A DNA stretch of 64,000 nucleotides from an uncultured Clostridia bacterium (GTDB lineage Bacteria > Bacillota > Clostridia > Christensenellales > Borkfalkiaceae): positions 124,001 to 188,000 of the forward strand of contig CAKQKI010000001.1 of the NCBI GenBank assembly GCA_934248055.1, given 5' to 3'. Positions 27,001-35,968 of the stretch are shown in pieces. Position 1 is the stretch's first letter. Each line of letters starts with the position of its first letter. Position numbers and translations under genes: made by a program. Below the pieces are notes generated by a model. The model did no database searches and was not told where the DNA came from. It saw only the letters and a list, made by a program, of their open reading frames with translations.

Positions 27001-27558
27001 GAAAATACTGCGTTTGCGGTTCAGGAAAAGGAAGCAGATACCGATTTTGCCGAGCATACTTTCGGCGCGTGGATAGACGAAGTTGCGCCTACGACTACCG
27101 AATTCGGCACGAAAGGGCATAAAGACTGCTCCGTTTGCGGCAAGTATTTCGATAAAAACGGCAACGAAATCACCGACCTTAGAATTGCAAAAATCGGCAC
27201 GCATAAGGTGATAATTAACGGCGAAAGCAAATTTTACGCTGACGGCAAAAGCGTAACCGTAACGGCGGAAGAAAAAGAAGGTAAGGTATTCAAAGGCTGG
27301 GAAAACGAAAAGGGAAAAATCGTGAGTACCGACAAAACTTATACGTTTACCGTAACGGGCGAAATTACCCTTAACGCCGTGTATAACGACGTTTCCGTAG
27401 CGAAAAAAGGACTTTCCGGCGGAGCGGTTGCGGGAATTGCAGTCGGCTCGACGGCAGTTGCGGGTCTCGGCGGCTTTTCGGTCTTCTGGTTCGCTATTAA
27501 GAAAAAATCTTTTGCCGATTTACTTTCCGCAATCAAAACGTTGTTTATAAAAAAGTAA
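24100..27558 (+). CDS. Secreted, membrane-anchored M64 (IgA peptidase-type) metalloprotease
   Basis: Start 24100 (MTRNKKNKFKILMLALVLTT) has an aaagga site and begins a normal signal peptide; the longer frame adds 27 residues with no support. Length is 1152 residues. Domains in order: signal peptide; DUF6273-like domain (about 64-310, GTYISLGRYNGKSILWRC); M64 peptidase (about 385-650) with zinc site HEFGH (567-571) and the following GLGDEY; beta-sandwich (about 700-840); Cys/His-rich HDWGEVKYTW-type repeats (about 900-1000); a final InlB-like domain; membrane helix and basic tail. Expected role: cleaving host or dietary glycoproteins at the cell surface. The pairing of M64 with DUF6273 is noteworthy. 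Confidence 0.85.
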   Translation: MTRNKKNKFKILMLALVLTTCFVAMLGMATVNFSNSTRRGANAQNNLSYKKTSDETSVKTTVPLPLGTYISLGRYNGKSILWRCVSVDENGSLMLADSIIDTLPYDAKTNENSRSKSHSRNYKRDEYGSNYWKDSNMRSWLNSTAVAGEVKWLCGNPPKAGSVDGNAYDGKAGFLNDFSKAEIAAMKTVTQRSLVSHPEYKSGFYDGDGRSDLELNYNIENVADNFESAYGENSTEKVFLPDVKQVSAVWKNFGDYYKGKNEQGTLWPYWLRTPVTDCNHDMRYVHSDGTISREWPTRSYIGVRPAFYIDADYYAATSGNGTAANPYVGSAPDKIEDDYTIAEPEEDPNQEWDISTDKQLRLTLGKYYSGDGKYATPTIPVYTIQKTRSDTENIVIVICGEGYTKSQQQKFLSDVKKVWYGAMQYEPYRSYADRFNVYALCTASESSFGSGGSTFFDVIVGSNNSSSISTNMGNPWKNHIFERCIGPAFIEQIHDAHIPDKTDPNTMYWENSEQYPPFYYVHNYINQFALLVNTTQNFGDAYTNLPFGFHYFITPSDSYRAPKTFAHEFGHGLLGLGDEYMNNVAPQTDITSLNVAYTHNPEQVKWKKLLGFRKTFTCPSQSGSNAYNSSFECLMRDTNYQFCEVCKLQGYKRLSQLVNGKTLYVADPEVKKFTGQYSKPSDFAETNYNGYYNFTNYRNGVLLSGVDKNKFNTGMAGEKIELRTIVQNLSATTERQVTMKLWIKRAGGSIAATTDGKRLEATQTFTIPVWSEKSKFWQKGALGYDGSDFNSGLESLSMIYQIPSDAVLKNGDTVAFVVLDENGNILADDGTETVTYVNVNIEYKFEDGSEFPNAIKAVIPIAVGSSFNGAAPSALFGHALVRAEGNNQAITFGGQTVTYYYAKQSDVHIHDWGEVKYTWTSDNTCKAERVCNLDKTHIESETVTATEAEIKSATCKEKGKIKYTATFENTAFAVQEKEADTDFAEHTFGAWIDEVAPTTTEFGTKGHKDCSVCGKYFDKNGNEITDLRIAKIGTHKVIINGESKFYADGKSVTVTAEEKEGKVFKGWENEKGKIVSTDKTYTFTVTGEITLNAVYNDVSVAKKGLSGGAVAGIAVGSTAVAGLGGFSVFWFAIKKKSFADLLSAIKTLFIKK

Positions 27559-27658
27559 AAAAATTGCTGTTTTTCTTGCTTTCTCCTTCGGAAAGAACAA
27601 GTGAAAAAGTTGCATTTTATGCTGTGCATAATGATTTTAAAAGAGTTAAAAAAAGAAT

Positions 27659-28552
27659 ATGAAGAATATAGTTGTTGTTGGAAGTTTAAATATGGATATA
27701 GTTATCAAGGCTCCGTATATGCCTGATAACGGCGTTACTATCACGGGTAGCGATTTTATGACGAATCCCGGCGGTAAAGGGGCAAATCAAGCCGCGGCAA
27801 TAGGTAAATGCGGCGGGAATTGCATTATGGTAGGCTGCGTTGGAAACGATTTCGGAAACGATTTGATTTCCGCGCTCAAATCATGCCGCGTAAATACAGA
27901 CTATATAGTCAAACGTTCCGATACCGCAAGCGGTATTGCGGTTATAATCGTTGTAGACGGAGATAATCGTATAATTTTAAATAAAGGCGCTAATATGTTT
28001 CTGAATAAAGAAGCGATCGATAAAGCATTGAGTAAGTGTAATTCGGGCGATTATCTTGTGACGCAACTCGAAATAGAAAACGAAGTTGTCGAATACGCGC
28101 TTATTCAGGCAAAACGAAAGGGAATGTTAACGATATTGAATCCTGCGCCTGCAAGAAGCGTTGATAAAGAGTTGTTTAAATATTGCGATTATTTTATTCC
28201 TAATCAGTCTGAAACAAAGTTTTACACGGGAATTTATCCCGAAGACGAAAACAGCGTGTTAAACGCTGTAAAAGAATTAAAAAATTTCGGAATTTCTAAC
28301 GTTGTTATAACGATGGGCAGTAAAGGAGCGGCTTTCGAAGAAAACGGTAAAATTAAAATAATACCCGCTTTGAAAGTCAACGCCGTCGATACTACTGCGG
28401 CAGGGGATACGTTTGTCGGGGCGTTTATATGCGGATTATCCGAGAATATGAGCGTTGAAGACGCGATAATTTTTGCAATCAAAGCGGCGGCGATAACCGT
28501 TACGAGAAAAGGCGCTCAAAAATCCATACCCGAAAGAAGTGAAATAAAATAA
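27659..28552 (+). CDS. rbsK: Ribokinase (PfkB family)
   Basis: A 297-residue cytoplasmic kinase. PfkB signature 1 is NPGGKGANQA (36-45) and signature 2 is DTTAAGDTFVGAF (from 244), with catalytic Asp250. Length and the N-terminal GSLNMDIV fit ribokinase, which phosphorylates D-ribose at O5. Related PfkB sugar kinases are not fully excluded. The ribosome site is weak (aagag). It stands alone between surface-protein genes, with no rbs transporter nearby. Confidence 0.85.
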   Translation: MKNIVVVGSLNMDIVIKAPYMPDNGVTITGSDFMTNPGGKGANQAAAIGKCGGNCIMVGCVGNDFGNDLISALKSCRVNTDYIVKRSDTASGIAVIIVVDGDNRIILNKGANMFLNKEAIDKALSKCNSGDYLVTQLEIENEVVEYALIQAKRKGMLTILNPAPARSVDKELFKYCDYFIPNQSETKFYTGIYPEDENSVLNAVKELKNFGISNVVITMGSKGAAFEENGKIKIIPALKVNAVDTTAAGDTFVGAFICGLSENMSVEDAIIFAIKAAAITVTRKGAQKSIPERSEIK

Positions 28553-28625
28553 TATACTGCCGATAAGAGATATTATGCCAAACAACGCGTTAAAAATTGC
28601 CTAAAAATATTTTTAAAATAAGGTA

Positions 28626-28654
28626 TTGACAAACCGCAAACGGTATGCTATTAT
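28626..28654 (+). promoter_or_regulatory. Strong promoter for SGNH esterase with internal palindrome
   Basis: A consensus -35 TTGACA (28626-28631), a 17-nt spacer and a -10 TATTAT (28649-28654). The spacer holds the palindrome accg-caaa-cggt (28633-28644), a possible operator. Confidence 0.75.
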
Positions 28655-28665
28655 GTAACCGAGTG

Positions 28666-28690
28666 AATTATTTCGAAAATAGAAATAATT
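28666..28690 (+). other. 5'-leader hairpin of SGNH esterase gene
   Basis: Nine-bp arms aattatttc (28666-28674) and gaaataatt (28682-28690) with a 7-nt loop lie 18 nt before the ATG, just after the predicted transcription start. It may act as a 5' stabiliser or protein-binding site. Confidence 0.45.
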
Positions 28691-28708
28691 TAGATATGGG
28701 GTTTGAAA

Positions 28709-30112
28709 ATGAAAAAGATTCTTATTTTTTTAATTTCGGTTTGTTTGTTGTTTTGCGGTTGCGCGGGCGGCAATCAGGGCGGTTCTAAATTGCCAAGCGG
28801 TAATCAGGGCGGCACTCAATCGCCTGACGATAATCAAGGCGGTTCCGACAATCAGCCTGCGGGAAACGCCGAAATATCGATTGTAGAAAACGACTATTCT
28901 TTGGGCGTCGGGATAACGAAAATGTTAGAAATCGAATACAAGAACGTTAAAACTCCGATTTTCGAATCGGACAACTCAGACGTTGTTTCCGTTTCGCCTA
29001 ACGGCGAAATAAGCGGCAAGGCGACAGGTAAAGCAAAAATTACCGTCAGAGCGGATTCTTCGGTTAAAGAAGGTGAAGAAGTAAAAGCCGAAATCAACGT
29101 TTCGGTAAACCCGTCGGGATACGATACTCTGAAAGGCGACGAAACCGCCGTTAAATGGCTTGGCAGAACGTTTTATTACGCAAATGCCGTAAATTGCTAT
29201 AACACGGCAAGCGGATTTGAAATTATTTTTTACGGAACAAAGGTTTCCGCGGTTTTCGTGTCGGCAGGAAACAAAACTCCGCAGATTTGCGTTATGGTGG
29301 ACGGCAAACCTTCGTCGTCGGGGCGCATTATAGACCTTGCAAAAACGAAGAGCGAAAAAGAATACGTTCTTGCCGAAGGTCTGACCTATGGAAGACATAC
29401 CCTTCGGGTTTGTAAAATAACAGAGGCGTATACTTCTTCTATGGGAGTTAAATCGATAAGTACCGACGGGTATTTGTCCGATAATTTCAAAACTAAAATC
29501 AAAACGGAGTTTTACGGCGATTCGATAACTACGGGGCATAACAATATAAGAAAATCGGATGCGGAAGAACCCGAATCGACGGATAAAGTTCAAAACGGCT
29601 GTTTAACGTATGCGTATCTCGCAGCGCAAAGTCTTAACGCGGATATAAGCGTGTCGGCTCGCGTGGGAATAGGTCTTTATTCTGCATGGGGCAATAATTT
29701 TATTCTCAAAAACAACTATAAAAAAACCTATTTGGCGGAATACGACTTTTTATACGGCGGTATTAACCCGCAATGGGATTTCAAAAAATACGTACCCGAC
29801 TTCGTTATAATTAACATCGGCACAAACGACGTTTGGTATGACTGGAAAAAAGACGAGTACGAAAAAGACCTTAAAAAGTTTGTAGAAGATATATTCGTTT
29901 TATACGGCGAAAACACGAAAATAGTTCTGGCCGGCGGAATGATGGTGACGGATAATCTTCCTATATGTAATTCGATAGCAAAATCCTATAAAAACGTTTA
30001 CACTTTGCAACTTCCTTCTTCGACCGCAGGTCATCCGCGCATAGACGATAATAAAAGGGCGGCTGTCGTTCTTGCAAATTATATCAAAAAACTGATTGCT
30101 AAAAATCAGTAA
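28709..30112 (+). CDS. SGNH/GDSL esterase lipoprotein, CE2-like
   Basis: The ATG at 28709 is preferred to an upstream TTG. Length is 467 residues. The lipoprotein signal ends in a lipobox around FCGC, followed by a Gly-rich linker with a repeated NQGG motif. A bacterial Ig-like domain (about 60-135) leads to a jelly-roll domain (about 145-255) and an SGNH hydrolase domain: block I GDSITTG with Ser272, block III GTNDVWYDW, and the C-terminal catalytic His in AGHPRIDD. This plan matches two-domain CE2 acetylesterases. Likely role: removing acetyl groups from xylan or mannan at the cell surface. Confidence 0.82.
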   Translation: MKKILIFLISVCLLFCGCAGGNQGGSKLPSGNQGGTQSPDDNQGGSDNQPAGNAEISIVENDYSLGVGITKMLEIEYKNVKTPIFESDNSDVVSVSPNGEISGKATGKAKITVRADSSVKEGEEVKAEINVSVNPSGYDTLKGDETAVKWLGRTFYYANAVNCYNTASGFEIIFYGTKVSAVFVSAGNKTPQICVMVDGKPSSSGRIIDLAKTKSEKEYVLAEGLTYGRHTLRVCKITEAYTSSMGVKSISTDGYLSDNFKTKIKTEFYGDSITTGHNNIRKSDAEEPESTDKVQNGCLTYAYLAAQSLNADISVSARVGIGLYSAWGNNFILKNNYKKTYLAEYDFLYGGINPQWDFKKYVPDFVIINIGTNDVWYDWKKDEYEKDLKKFVEDIFVLYGENTKIVLAGGMMVTDNLPICNSIAKSYKNVYTLQLPSSTAGHPRIDDNKRAAVVLANYIKKLIAKNQ

Positions 30113-30129
30113 TATTTTAATGGCTCGGG

Positions 30130-30170
30130 CGGGCGTTCGCTTTTAAGCGGATGTAACGCCCGTTTTTTTT
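30130..30170 (+). terminator. Intrinsic terminator after SGNH esterase
   Basis: Stem cgggcgtt (30130-30137) with aacgcccg (30155-30162), an inner helix cgctt/aagcg, and eight T residues (30163-30170). Confidence 0.9.
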
Positions 30171-30297
30171 ATAAAAAATTACCGCATAAAGCGACGAATT
30201 CAGTAAGTTGACGAAGCAGATGACGAAAAAGCAGTAAAAAAATCACATAAAAACAGCGGCTAATTTAAAATAACCGTTTAAAATTGCAGATTAAGGG

Positions 30298-30326
30298 TTG
30301 AAAGAAGGTAATCGTCGTGTTATAAT
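30298..30326 (+). promoter_or_regulatory. Promoter for the sensor-regulator operon
   Basis: A -35 TTGAAA (30298-30303), a 17-nt spacer and a -10 TATAAT (30321-30326) predict a leader of about 37 nt before the response regulator. Confidence 0.7.
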
Positions 30327-30369
30327 AGGCATATAAGTAAAATTCGCTATACGCGACTAAGGACGGAAA

Positions 30370-31956
30370 ATGTACACTTTAATTCTTGCCGACGATGAAG
30401 AACAGATAAGATCGTCTATAATATCTTTGATTGATTTTGAAAGCGTCGGATTTAAACTCGTTGGTCAGGCGAGCAACGGTTACGAAGTTCTTGAACTTAC
30501 CGAAAAGTTAAAGCCCGATTTAGTTATTTCGGACATAAAAATGCCTTATATGACGGGCATTGAAATGGCGGCTGAATTAAGAGAAGTAAGCCCGTCTGCG
30601 TTCGTGGTGTTTCTTACGGGTTATGACGACTTCGAGTACGTTCGCAAAGCGCTTGAATATAACGTGTTAGGGTATCTTTTAAAGCCCGTTTCGCCCGACG
30701 AACTTATTAAAGAGTTAATAAAAATAAAAGCGAGAATGGACAGGATTTTCTCCGCGTGGTCATCGCGCGAAGAACTCGAAGACGCGGAATATAACGTAAA
30801 TTTAAAAAGAGAACTTGCTCTTGTTAAACTTGCTTTCGGCGGGTCGAGCGCGGATAACGCAACCGTCGCTCAGCGCGAAGATTTGCTTGCTCGGGCGGGG
30901 TTTTCGGAAACGAACGCGAAGGGCGGATTTTTCAGAGTAATCGTAATGCTGTCGTCGGGCGGTACGCCTGACGGCGTCGGCAGACTCGTTGACGGAATTA
31001 TGCGAAAATATTTCAAGTCGCAAAGCACGGCGTTGCAAGACGGAACCGTTATTACGCTTATTTACGATTCAAGCGGCAAACAGGATAAGGTTTCCGTAGC
31101 CGTGCGCGAAACGCTCGAACTTATGCAAAAATATTTAAAAACCAAGGCGTATTGCGGCGTTTCGGGCGAGTTTACTTCCGCAAAACACGTCAACCGCGGA
31201 TATAAAGAAGCGTTGCTTGCCGTGAACGAACTTAAAAACGACGACGGCGAAATCCGTTACGTGTCAGACGTTGAACTTTTGTCGGGAACCCGTAACGACG
31301 ATTTTACGGATAAGTTCGGAGAAAAAATAGAAAATTTGTTAAAATTCGGCACGGAAAGCGAATTATCGGAATATTTTAATTCTCAGATAATAAAGGCGGA
31401 ACAGCGTAAAATCGACGTTGGCGGAATTACCGCAAAACTTCTTACGGCGATATATCGCGCCGTAAAATCTTTTACCGATATGGCTCCGCCGTCGCACTTA
31501 TTCGCTTCGGGAGCGTTCAACGACGCGCTCAAAGCGTGCGGCGAAAACTTTACGCACGTTGGTATGAGCGAAATGGTTATGAAAGCAAAACGCTACATAG
31601 ACGCTCAGCGTAAAAACACTGCCGATAAACTTGCCGACAAAGCAAAGTCTGCAATCGAAAACAGATTTTCGGATCCGAATTTAACTCTTAATTCTTTATC
31701 CGACGAACTCGGTTGTTCCGTTCCGTATTTAAGTTCTCTTATAAGCAAAACTTCGGGCGTTTCGTTTATTGCGTTGCTTACCGAAAAGAGAATGAAAAAA
31801 GCAAAAGAATTGCTTATGGGATCGAATATGAAAATTTCCGAGATATGCACGCGTTGCGGATACGTAGATCAATATTATTTTTCATACACTTTCAAAAAAT
31901 ATCACGGAGTATCGCCCGCGCTTATGCGTTCTATGAATAAGGGAGAGCAAAATTGA
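30370..31956 (+). CDS. Response regulator with AraC-type output (YesN-like)
   Basis: A 528-residue regulator. The receiver domain (1-125) has acidic residues Asp8, Asp9 and Glu10 (ADDEE), phospho-acceptor Asp55 (VISDIKMP) and conserved Lys (LLKPVS). A long middle domain (about 130-415) is typical of YesN-like proteins. The C-terminal AraC DNA-binding domain has LNSLSDELGCSVPYLSSLIS and ISEICTRCGYVDQYYFSYTF. It is the first gene of an operon with its cognate kinase (TTGA overlap) and a sugar-binding lipoprotein. Its natural target is the mglBAC set directly downstream. Confidence 0.92.
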   Translation: MYTLILADDEEQIRSSIISLIDFESVGFKLVGQASNGYEVLELTEKLKPDLVISDIKMPYMTGIEMAAELREVSPSAFVVFLTGYDDFEYVRKALEYNVLGYLLKPVSPDELIKELIKIKARMDRIFSAWSSREELEDAEYNVNLKRELALVKLAFGGSSADNATVAQREDLLARAGFSETNAKGGFFRVIVMLSSGGTPDGVGRLVDGIMRKYFKSQSTALQDGTVITLIYDSSGKQDKVSVAVRETLELMQKYLKTKAYCGVSGEFTSAKHVNRGYKEALLAVNELKNDDGEIRYVSDVELLSGTRNDDFTDKFGEKIENLLKFGTESELSEYFNSQIIKAEQRKIDVGGITAKLLTAIYRAVKSFTDMAPPSHLFASGAFNDALKACGENFTHVGMSEMVMKAKRYIDAQRKNTADKLADKAKSAIENRFSDPNLTLNSLSDELGCSVPYLSSLISKTSGVSFIALLTEKRMKKAKELLMGSNMKISEICTRCGYVDQYYFSYTFKKYHGVSPALMRSMNKGEQN

Positions 31957-33659
31957 GTAAAAAAAAGAAAAAAATTCCGCTTAATTCGTTGCTGTCGATA
32001 ATGTCGGTTGCGCTCGTGCTTACGTCTGTGGCTATCGTTGCGGTAGTTCTTACGGGGCGATTCAAAGACGTTATAACGCAATCCACCGTCAGCGGGGTGG
32101 AGCGCACGGCAAAGAGCGTAAAAATATCAGTAAACGACCGCATAGATTCGGCAGCCGCCACGCTTGACGTTATAAAAAGCAAACTTACCGTTTCCGACGC
32201 CGCTTTTTCCGAAGTTGCGCTGTCTGCCGTAACGCTTGACGAAAATTTTGACAGCGTCATCGTTTACGGAGAAAACGGCGCGATTAAAAAATGCGTTTCC
32301 GAAAAGTCGCTAAAAAGCAATTTTCAGGTCAATTTATCGGATTTTTGCAAAAACGCTACGGAAGGCGGTTATTATTTTTCGCCGCTGCACGTTCAGACTA
32401 TTTTCAGCGGCGGGTACCAGTGGGTTGTAACCGTTTGCACGGCGGTTAAAAATACCGTTTACGGCGACGTTTATTTATCTGCCGACGTAACTTTATCGTC
32501 GATATTCAAAATAATAGACGAAACCAAAATAGGTAATCGCGGATACTGCTATCTTGTGGGAAGCGACGGCGAAATCGTGTATCATCCGCGCCGCCAACTC
32601 ATTCAAAGCGGCGTAAACTCTCTTGACGACGTTTCTATTGAAAGCGACGGCGTTAAAACTTCGGGAGAAAAAGCGTACGTCGTTTTAAGCGTTGAAAATA
32701 CGGGGTGGAAAATAGTCGCTCTGAATTACCCCGGAGAATTAAGCGACGTTTACGCGCATAAAACCATACAAACCATCGTTATTGTTTCCGTAAGCGCGAT
32801 AATACTTGCCTGCATAATAGCGATTCTGGTATCTATGCACGTAACGAAACCCATTTCGACCGTTGCAAGCGAAATGAAAGAGTTTGAAAAAGACGTTTAC
32901 GGATATAAATGCGACGATAATTTTTCGTCTGTAATATCCGAAGCCGACTCTTTGTTCAACGCGTTTAAAGTAAACGTAAGCGTCGTTCAGGACCTTCTTA
33001 AAGAAGTTGAAGAAAAACAGCGCGAAGTAACTAAAAGTCAACTTGAAACGTTGCGTAATCAGATAAATCCGCACTTTTTATATAATACTTTGGATTCTGT
33101 ATTGTGGATGTGCAAAGTAGGTAAAAACGACGAAGCAGCCGAAATGATAAGCGCGCTTGCAAAATTGTTGCGGATAGGCATAAGCAAGGGTAAGCGTATA
33201 GTTCTGGTTGCCAAAGAACTCGAACACGCTGAAAGTTATCTTAAAATTCAAAGCATGCGTTTCGGCGGTAAGTTTACTTATAAATTCGACGTTGACAGCG
33301 AAGTTTTATCGGCGCGGTGCAACAAAATCATTCTGCAACCTTTTATTGAAAATTCGATAAAACACGCAATGGTCGACGGCGACGTTTTAAATATAACCGT
33401 AAGCGGAAAAATCGAAGGCGACAAGGTTTTGTTAAAGGTGGCGGACGACGGTTGCGGAATCCCCGAAGACAAACTTTCAAAAATCCGTAACGGCACTTTG
33501 GAAAGTCTCGGAATAGGCATTAAAAACGTAGATATGCGTATTAAAATGTGTTTCGGCGAAGATTACGGCGTTACTATCGACAGCGTTGAAGACGAAGGTT
33601 GCGTCGTAACCATTACCTTGCCGCTGGATGCAAAGGAGATTTACGATGAAAAGATTTAA
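31953..33659 (+). CDS. YesM-type sensor histidine kinase
   Basis: A 568-residue membrane kinase with TTG start overlapping the regulator's stop (TTGA) and a gggag site. Architecture: N-terminal helix, extracellular Cache-type sensor domain (about 40-265), second helix near 270-295, HAMP linker, His-kinase domain with NQINPHFLYNTL (His374) and an ATPase domain with NSIKHAM, DDGCGIP and GIGIKNV. It is the LytS/YesM subclass lacking a standard HisKA. The extracellular domain may read the sugar-bound lipoprotein encoded next. Confidence 0.92.
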   Translation: MSKKKKKIPLNSLLSIMSVALVLTSVAIVAVVLTGRFKDVITQSTVSGVERTAKSVKISVNDRIDSAAATLDVIKSKLTVSDAAFSEVALSAVTLDENFDSVIVYGENGAIKKCVSEKSLKSNFQVNLSDFCKNATEGGYYFSPLHVQTIFSGGYQWVVTVCTAVKNTVYGDVYLSADVTLSSIFKIIDETKIGNRGYCYLVGSDGEIVYHPRRQLIQSGVNSLDDVSIESDGVKTSGEKAYVVLSVENTGWKIVALNYPGELSDVYAHKTIQTIVIVSVSAIILACIIAILVSMHVTKPISTVASEMKEFEKDVYGYKCDDNFSSVISEADSLFNAFKVNVSVVQDLLKEVEEKQREVTKSQLETLRNQINPHFLYNTLDSVLWMCKVGKNDEAAEMISALAKLLRIGISKGKRIVLVAKELEHAESYLKIQSMRFGGKFTYKFDVDSEVLSARCNKIILQPFIENSIKHAMVDGDVLNITVSGKIEGDKVLLKVADDGCGIPEDKLSKIRNGTLESLGIGIKNVDMRIKMCFGEDYGVTIDSVEDEGCVVTITLPLDAKEIYDEKI

Positions 33660-34617
33660 AAGAACTTTTTCGTTTTTGATTGCCGCGTTGCTTATTTTTA
33701 TTATCCCTTCGTGTTCGGAAACTCCCGCGGGCGAAGTTAACGTTTATCTTATAACGAAAGGCTCGGGATCGTCGTTCTGGGGAGCGGTAAAAGCGGGCGC
33801 GGAAGCGGCGGCTAACGAGTACGGCGCGGAACTGAGCGTTTTCGAACCCACCGACGAAGAGTCCGAAAACGAACAAATCGCATTTTTCGAAAAGACGCTC
33901 GAAGCCTTACCCGACGCGGTTGCGTTATCCGCTATCGGCTACGAAAGCGGCGGTATGTTTACGGATAGATTATCCGCGGCAGGGGTTAAGGTGGTTGAGT
34001 TTGACAGTTTAACCCGTTCGACTTCTGCGGATACGCGCGTTACGATAGATAATTTTTCGGCAGGGGTAAACGCGTTTTTGGAAGTAAGAAAAAACGTGAG
34101 CGGCAAACTTAAAATCTGCGCGTTGCTTCCGAACGCTTCCACCGCCAACGCGCGCGATCGCGAAGAAGGACTGATGTCAGCCGCCAAGGAAGACGGCAAC
34201 GCCGAAATAATCGCTACGGGGTATATAGAATCGTCGCTTGAAAAAGCAAAAGAAACGGCGACGGGTATTTTAAATAAAAACCCCGAAATCAACGCGATAG
34301 TCGCTCTTAACGAATGGGCGACTCTCGCCGCGGGCGAAGCGGTTTTCACGCTTGAAAAATCCGACTTGATTTTCGTGTCGGGGTTTGACAATAACACGCT
34401 TTCCGTTCAAAGGCTCGAAGACGGCGCCGTCGATTCGTTAATTTTGCAAAATCCTTACGCAATGGGTTATTTCAGCGTTAAAAACGCTTATCTGTTGTCC
34501 GTAGGGCAGGCTAAATCGAATAATACCGAGATTATCGAAACGGTCGTTGCAAACCGCGAAAATATGTATTCCGACGACGTTGTTAAACTTTTATTTCCGT
34601 TTAAATCTTTTAAATAA
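33646..34617 (+). CDS. Sugar-binding lipoprotein (sensor-associated, RbsB/XylF-like)
   Basis: Start 33646 has aaggag and gives a signal peptide with Cys23 (IPSC); the longer frame was rejected. Length is 323 residues, overlapping the kinase gene by 14 bp. A periplasmic-binding-protein fold of the ribose/galactose group is shown by VYLITKGSGSSFWGAVKAGA, a central AIGYESGG segment and LIFVSGFDNN. Its place inside the two-component operon, not in the transporter operon, suggests it presents the ligand to the kinase. Confidence 0.85.
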   Translation: MKRFKRTFSFLIAALLIFIIPSCSETPAGEVNVYLITKGSGSSFWGAVKAGAEAAANEYGAELSVFEPTDEESENEQIAFFEKTLEALPDAVALSAIGYESGGMFTDRLSAAGVKVVEFDSLTRSTSADTRVTIDNFSAGVNAFLEVRKNVSGKLKICALLPNASTANARDREEGLMSAAKEDGNAEIIATGYIESSLEKAKETATGILNKNPEINAIVALNEWATLAAGEAVFTLEKSDLIFVSGFDNNTLSVQRLEDGAVDSLILQNPYAMGYFSVKNAYLLSVGQAKSNNTEIIETVVANRENMYSDDVVKLLFPFKSFK

Positions 34618-34633
34618 ATTTTAATAAATCAAG

Positions 34634-34677
34634 AAAACCGCCGCTTTAACGCGTTTTACGCATAAGCGGCGGTTTTT
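34634..34677 (+). terminator. Intrinsic terminator after sensor operon
   Basis: A 13-bp stem (aaaaccgccgctt 34634-34646 with aagcggcggtttt 34664-34676) with T residues at the end separates the sensor operon from mglBAC. Confidence 0.88.
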
Positions 34678-34704
34678 ACTTTTCAATCTTAAAAATTTGT
34701 AACT

Positions 34705-34733
34705 TTTAAATAAAAAACACATTTAAATATAAT
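34705..34733 (+). promoter_or_regulatory. Candidate promoter for mglBAC
   Basis: A weak -35 TTTAAA (34705-34710), a 17-nt spacer and a perfect -10 TATAAT (34728-34733). The poor -35 is what an activator-dependent promoter would show. The predicted 75-nt leader has a small GC stem (34772-34776 with 34785-34789). Confidence 0.45.
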
Positions 34734-34814
34734 TTTCAATGGGGTAAACTATAACTGACAAAAGTGAAGTTGCCGCATAAAAGCGCGGCGAAATCATCTT
34801 CACGGGAGGTAGTT

Positions 34815-35897
34815 ATGTTTAAAAAAATTTTCTCGTTAGTTGTAACGGTCGTAATGTGCGCTTGCATGTTCGGCACTCTTGCGGGCTGTAAGAGCAAAAA
34901 GTACGAAATAGCGGTTTTTGCTTATAAGTACGACGACAGTTACATTGCCACGGTTCGTACCGCGCTCGCCAAGAAGTTTAAAAACCACGGCGACGTGAAC
35001 GTGACTTTCTATAACGGCGACAACAACCAGCAGACTCAAAGCGCGCAGATTGACACCGCTATCACAAAAGGAGCGGATTTGCTTATAATCAACGCGGTTG
35101 ACTTTCAGGCTTCCGGCGACGACCTTGCCAAAAAGTGTAAAGACAAAAACAAACCCGCGATTTTCTTTAACCGCGAAATATCCGATTCGGCAGTTAATAA
35201 AGCGGATAACATTTGTTTTGTAGGAACCGATCCCAACGCTCCCGGTCACATGCTCGGCAAAATGATTTCGGATTTACTTGCAACAGACGAACAGTTCAGA
35301 AAATTCGATAAAAACGGCGACGGCAAAATTCAGTATGCAATGTTCCGCGCGGAAGTAGGAAACGCAGAAGCGGACGGTAGAACGAAATATTCCGTTGACG
35401 ACGCTAACGCGGCGCTTGCGGCAAACGCAAATTTAACCGTAGCGAACAAAACGGGCAACGTTTTAGAGCGCGTAGGCGCAGACCAACTCGCTAACTGGGA
35501 CAGCAGTATCGCCAACGAAAAAATGGCGGCTCTTTTCAGCGAAGCGTCAGGCGTTCCCAACATCGAACTCGTTATATGCAATAACGACGATATGGCGCTC
35601 GGCGTAATATCCGCGCTTAATCTTAAAGGTTACAACAATCAGGGCAGCAAAACGACCGCAGGCGCAAAATATATTCCCGTATACGGAGTAGACGCGCTCG
35701 CAACCGCGCTCGACGCAATAAGAAACGGCAAAATGCAAGGTACGGTTAAACAGGACGGCGACGCAATGGCTGAGGCGATAGTTAAAATCGCTATGAACCT
35801 TAAAAACAAAAAAGCGTTTTTGGAAGGAACCGACTATAAGTTTGAAGAAACCGTAAGAAAACTCAGAATTCCTTATGCACCGGTTACCGAGGCGTAA
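34815..35897 (+). CDS. mglB: Galactose/methyl-galactoside-binding lipoprotein MglB
   Basis: Start 34815 ([10 protein letters not shown]) follows gggaggt; 17 extra upstream residues were removed. Length is 360 residues. The lipobox is LAGC (Cys25). The calcium-loop DKNGDGKIQ (165-173) is the hallmark of the glucose/galactose-binding protein and sets it apart from ribose or xylose binders. NNDDMALG and [12 protein letters not shown] are conserved ligand-lobe motifs. It captures galactose or glucose outside the cell for the MglA/MglC importer that follows. Confidence 0.93.
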   Translation: MFKKIFSLVVTVVMCACMFGTLAGCKSKKYEIAVFAYKYDDSYIATVRTALAKKFKNHGDVNVTFYNGDNNQQTQSAQIDTAITKGADLLIINAVDFQASGDDLAKKCKDKNKPAIFFNREISDSAVNKADNICFVGTDPNAPGHMLGKMISDLLATDEQFRKFDKNGDGKIQYAMFRAEVGNAEADGRTKYSVDDANAALAANANLTVANKTGNVLERVGADQLANWDSSIANEKMAALFSEASGVPNIELVICNNDDMALGVISALNLKGYNNQGSKTTAGAKYIPVYGVDALATALDAIRNGKMQGTVKQDGDAMAEAIVKIAMNLKNKKAFLEGTDYKFEETVRKLRIPYAPVTEA

Positions 35898-35968
35898 CGA
35901 ATAACTTTCCTGCAAGGGCGGCGGAGCGAATGTTCCGTCCGCCTTTAACGGAAAAGGACGATGATATT

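Noticed and set aside
26485..27204. A 239-residue minus-strand frame in the M64 gene
   Set aside because: Antisense shadow within a repeat-rich coding region; no domain recognised.
27575..27605. Hairpin after the M64 gene as a terminator
   Set aside because: Only short imperfect pairing (ctttc/gaaag) and no T run after it.
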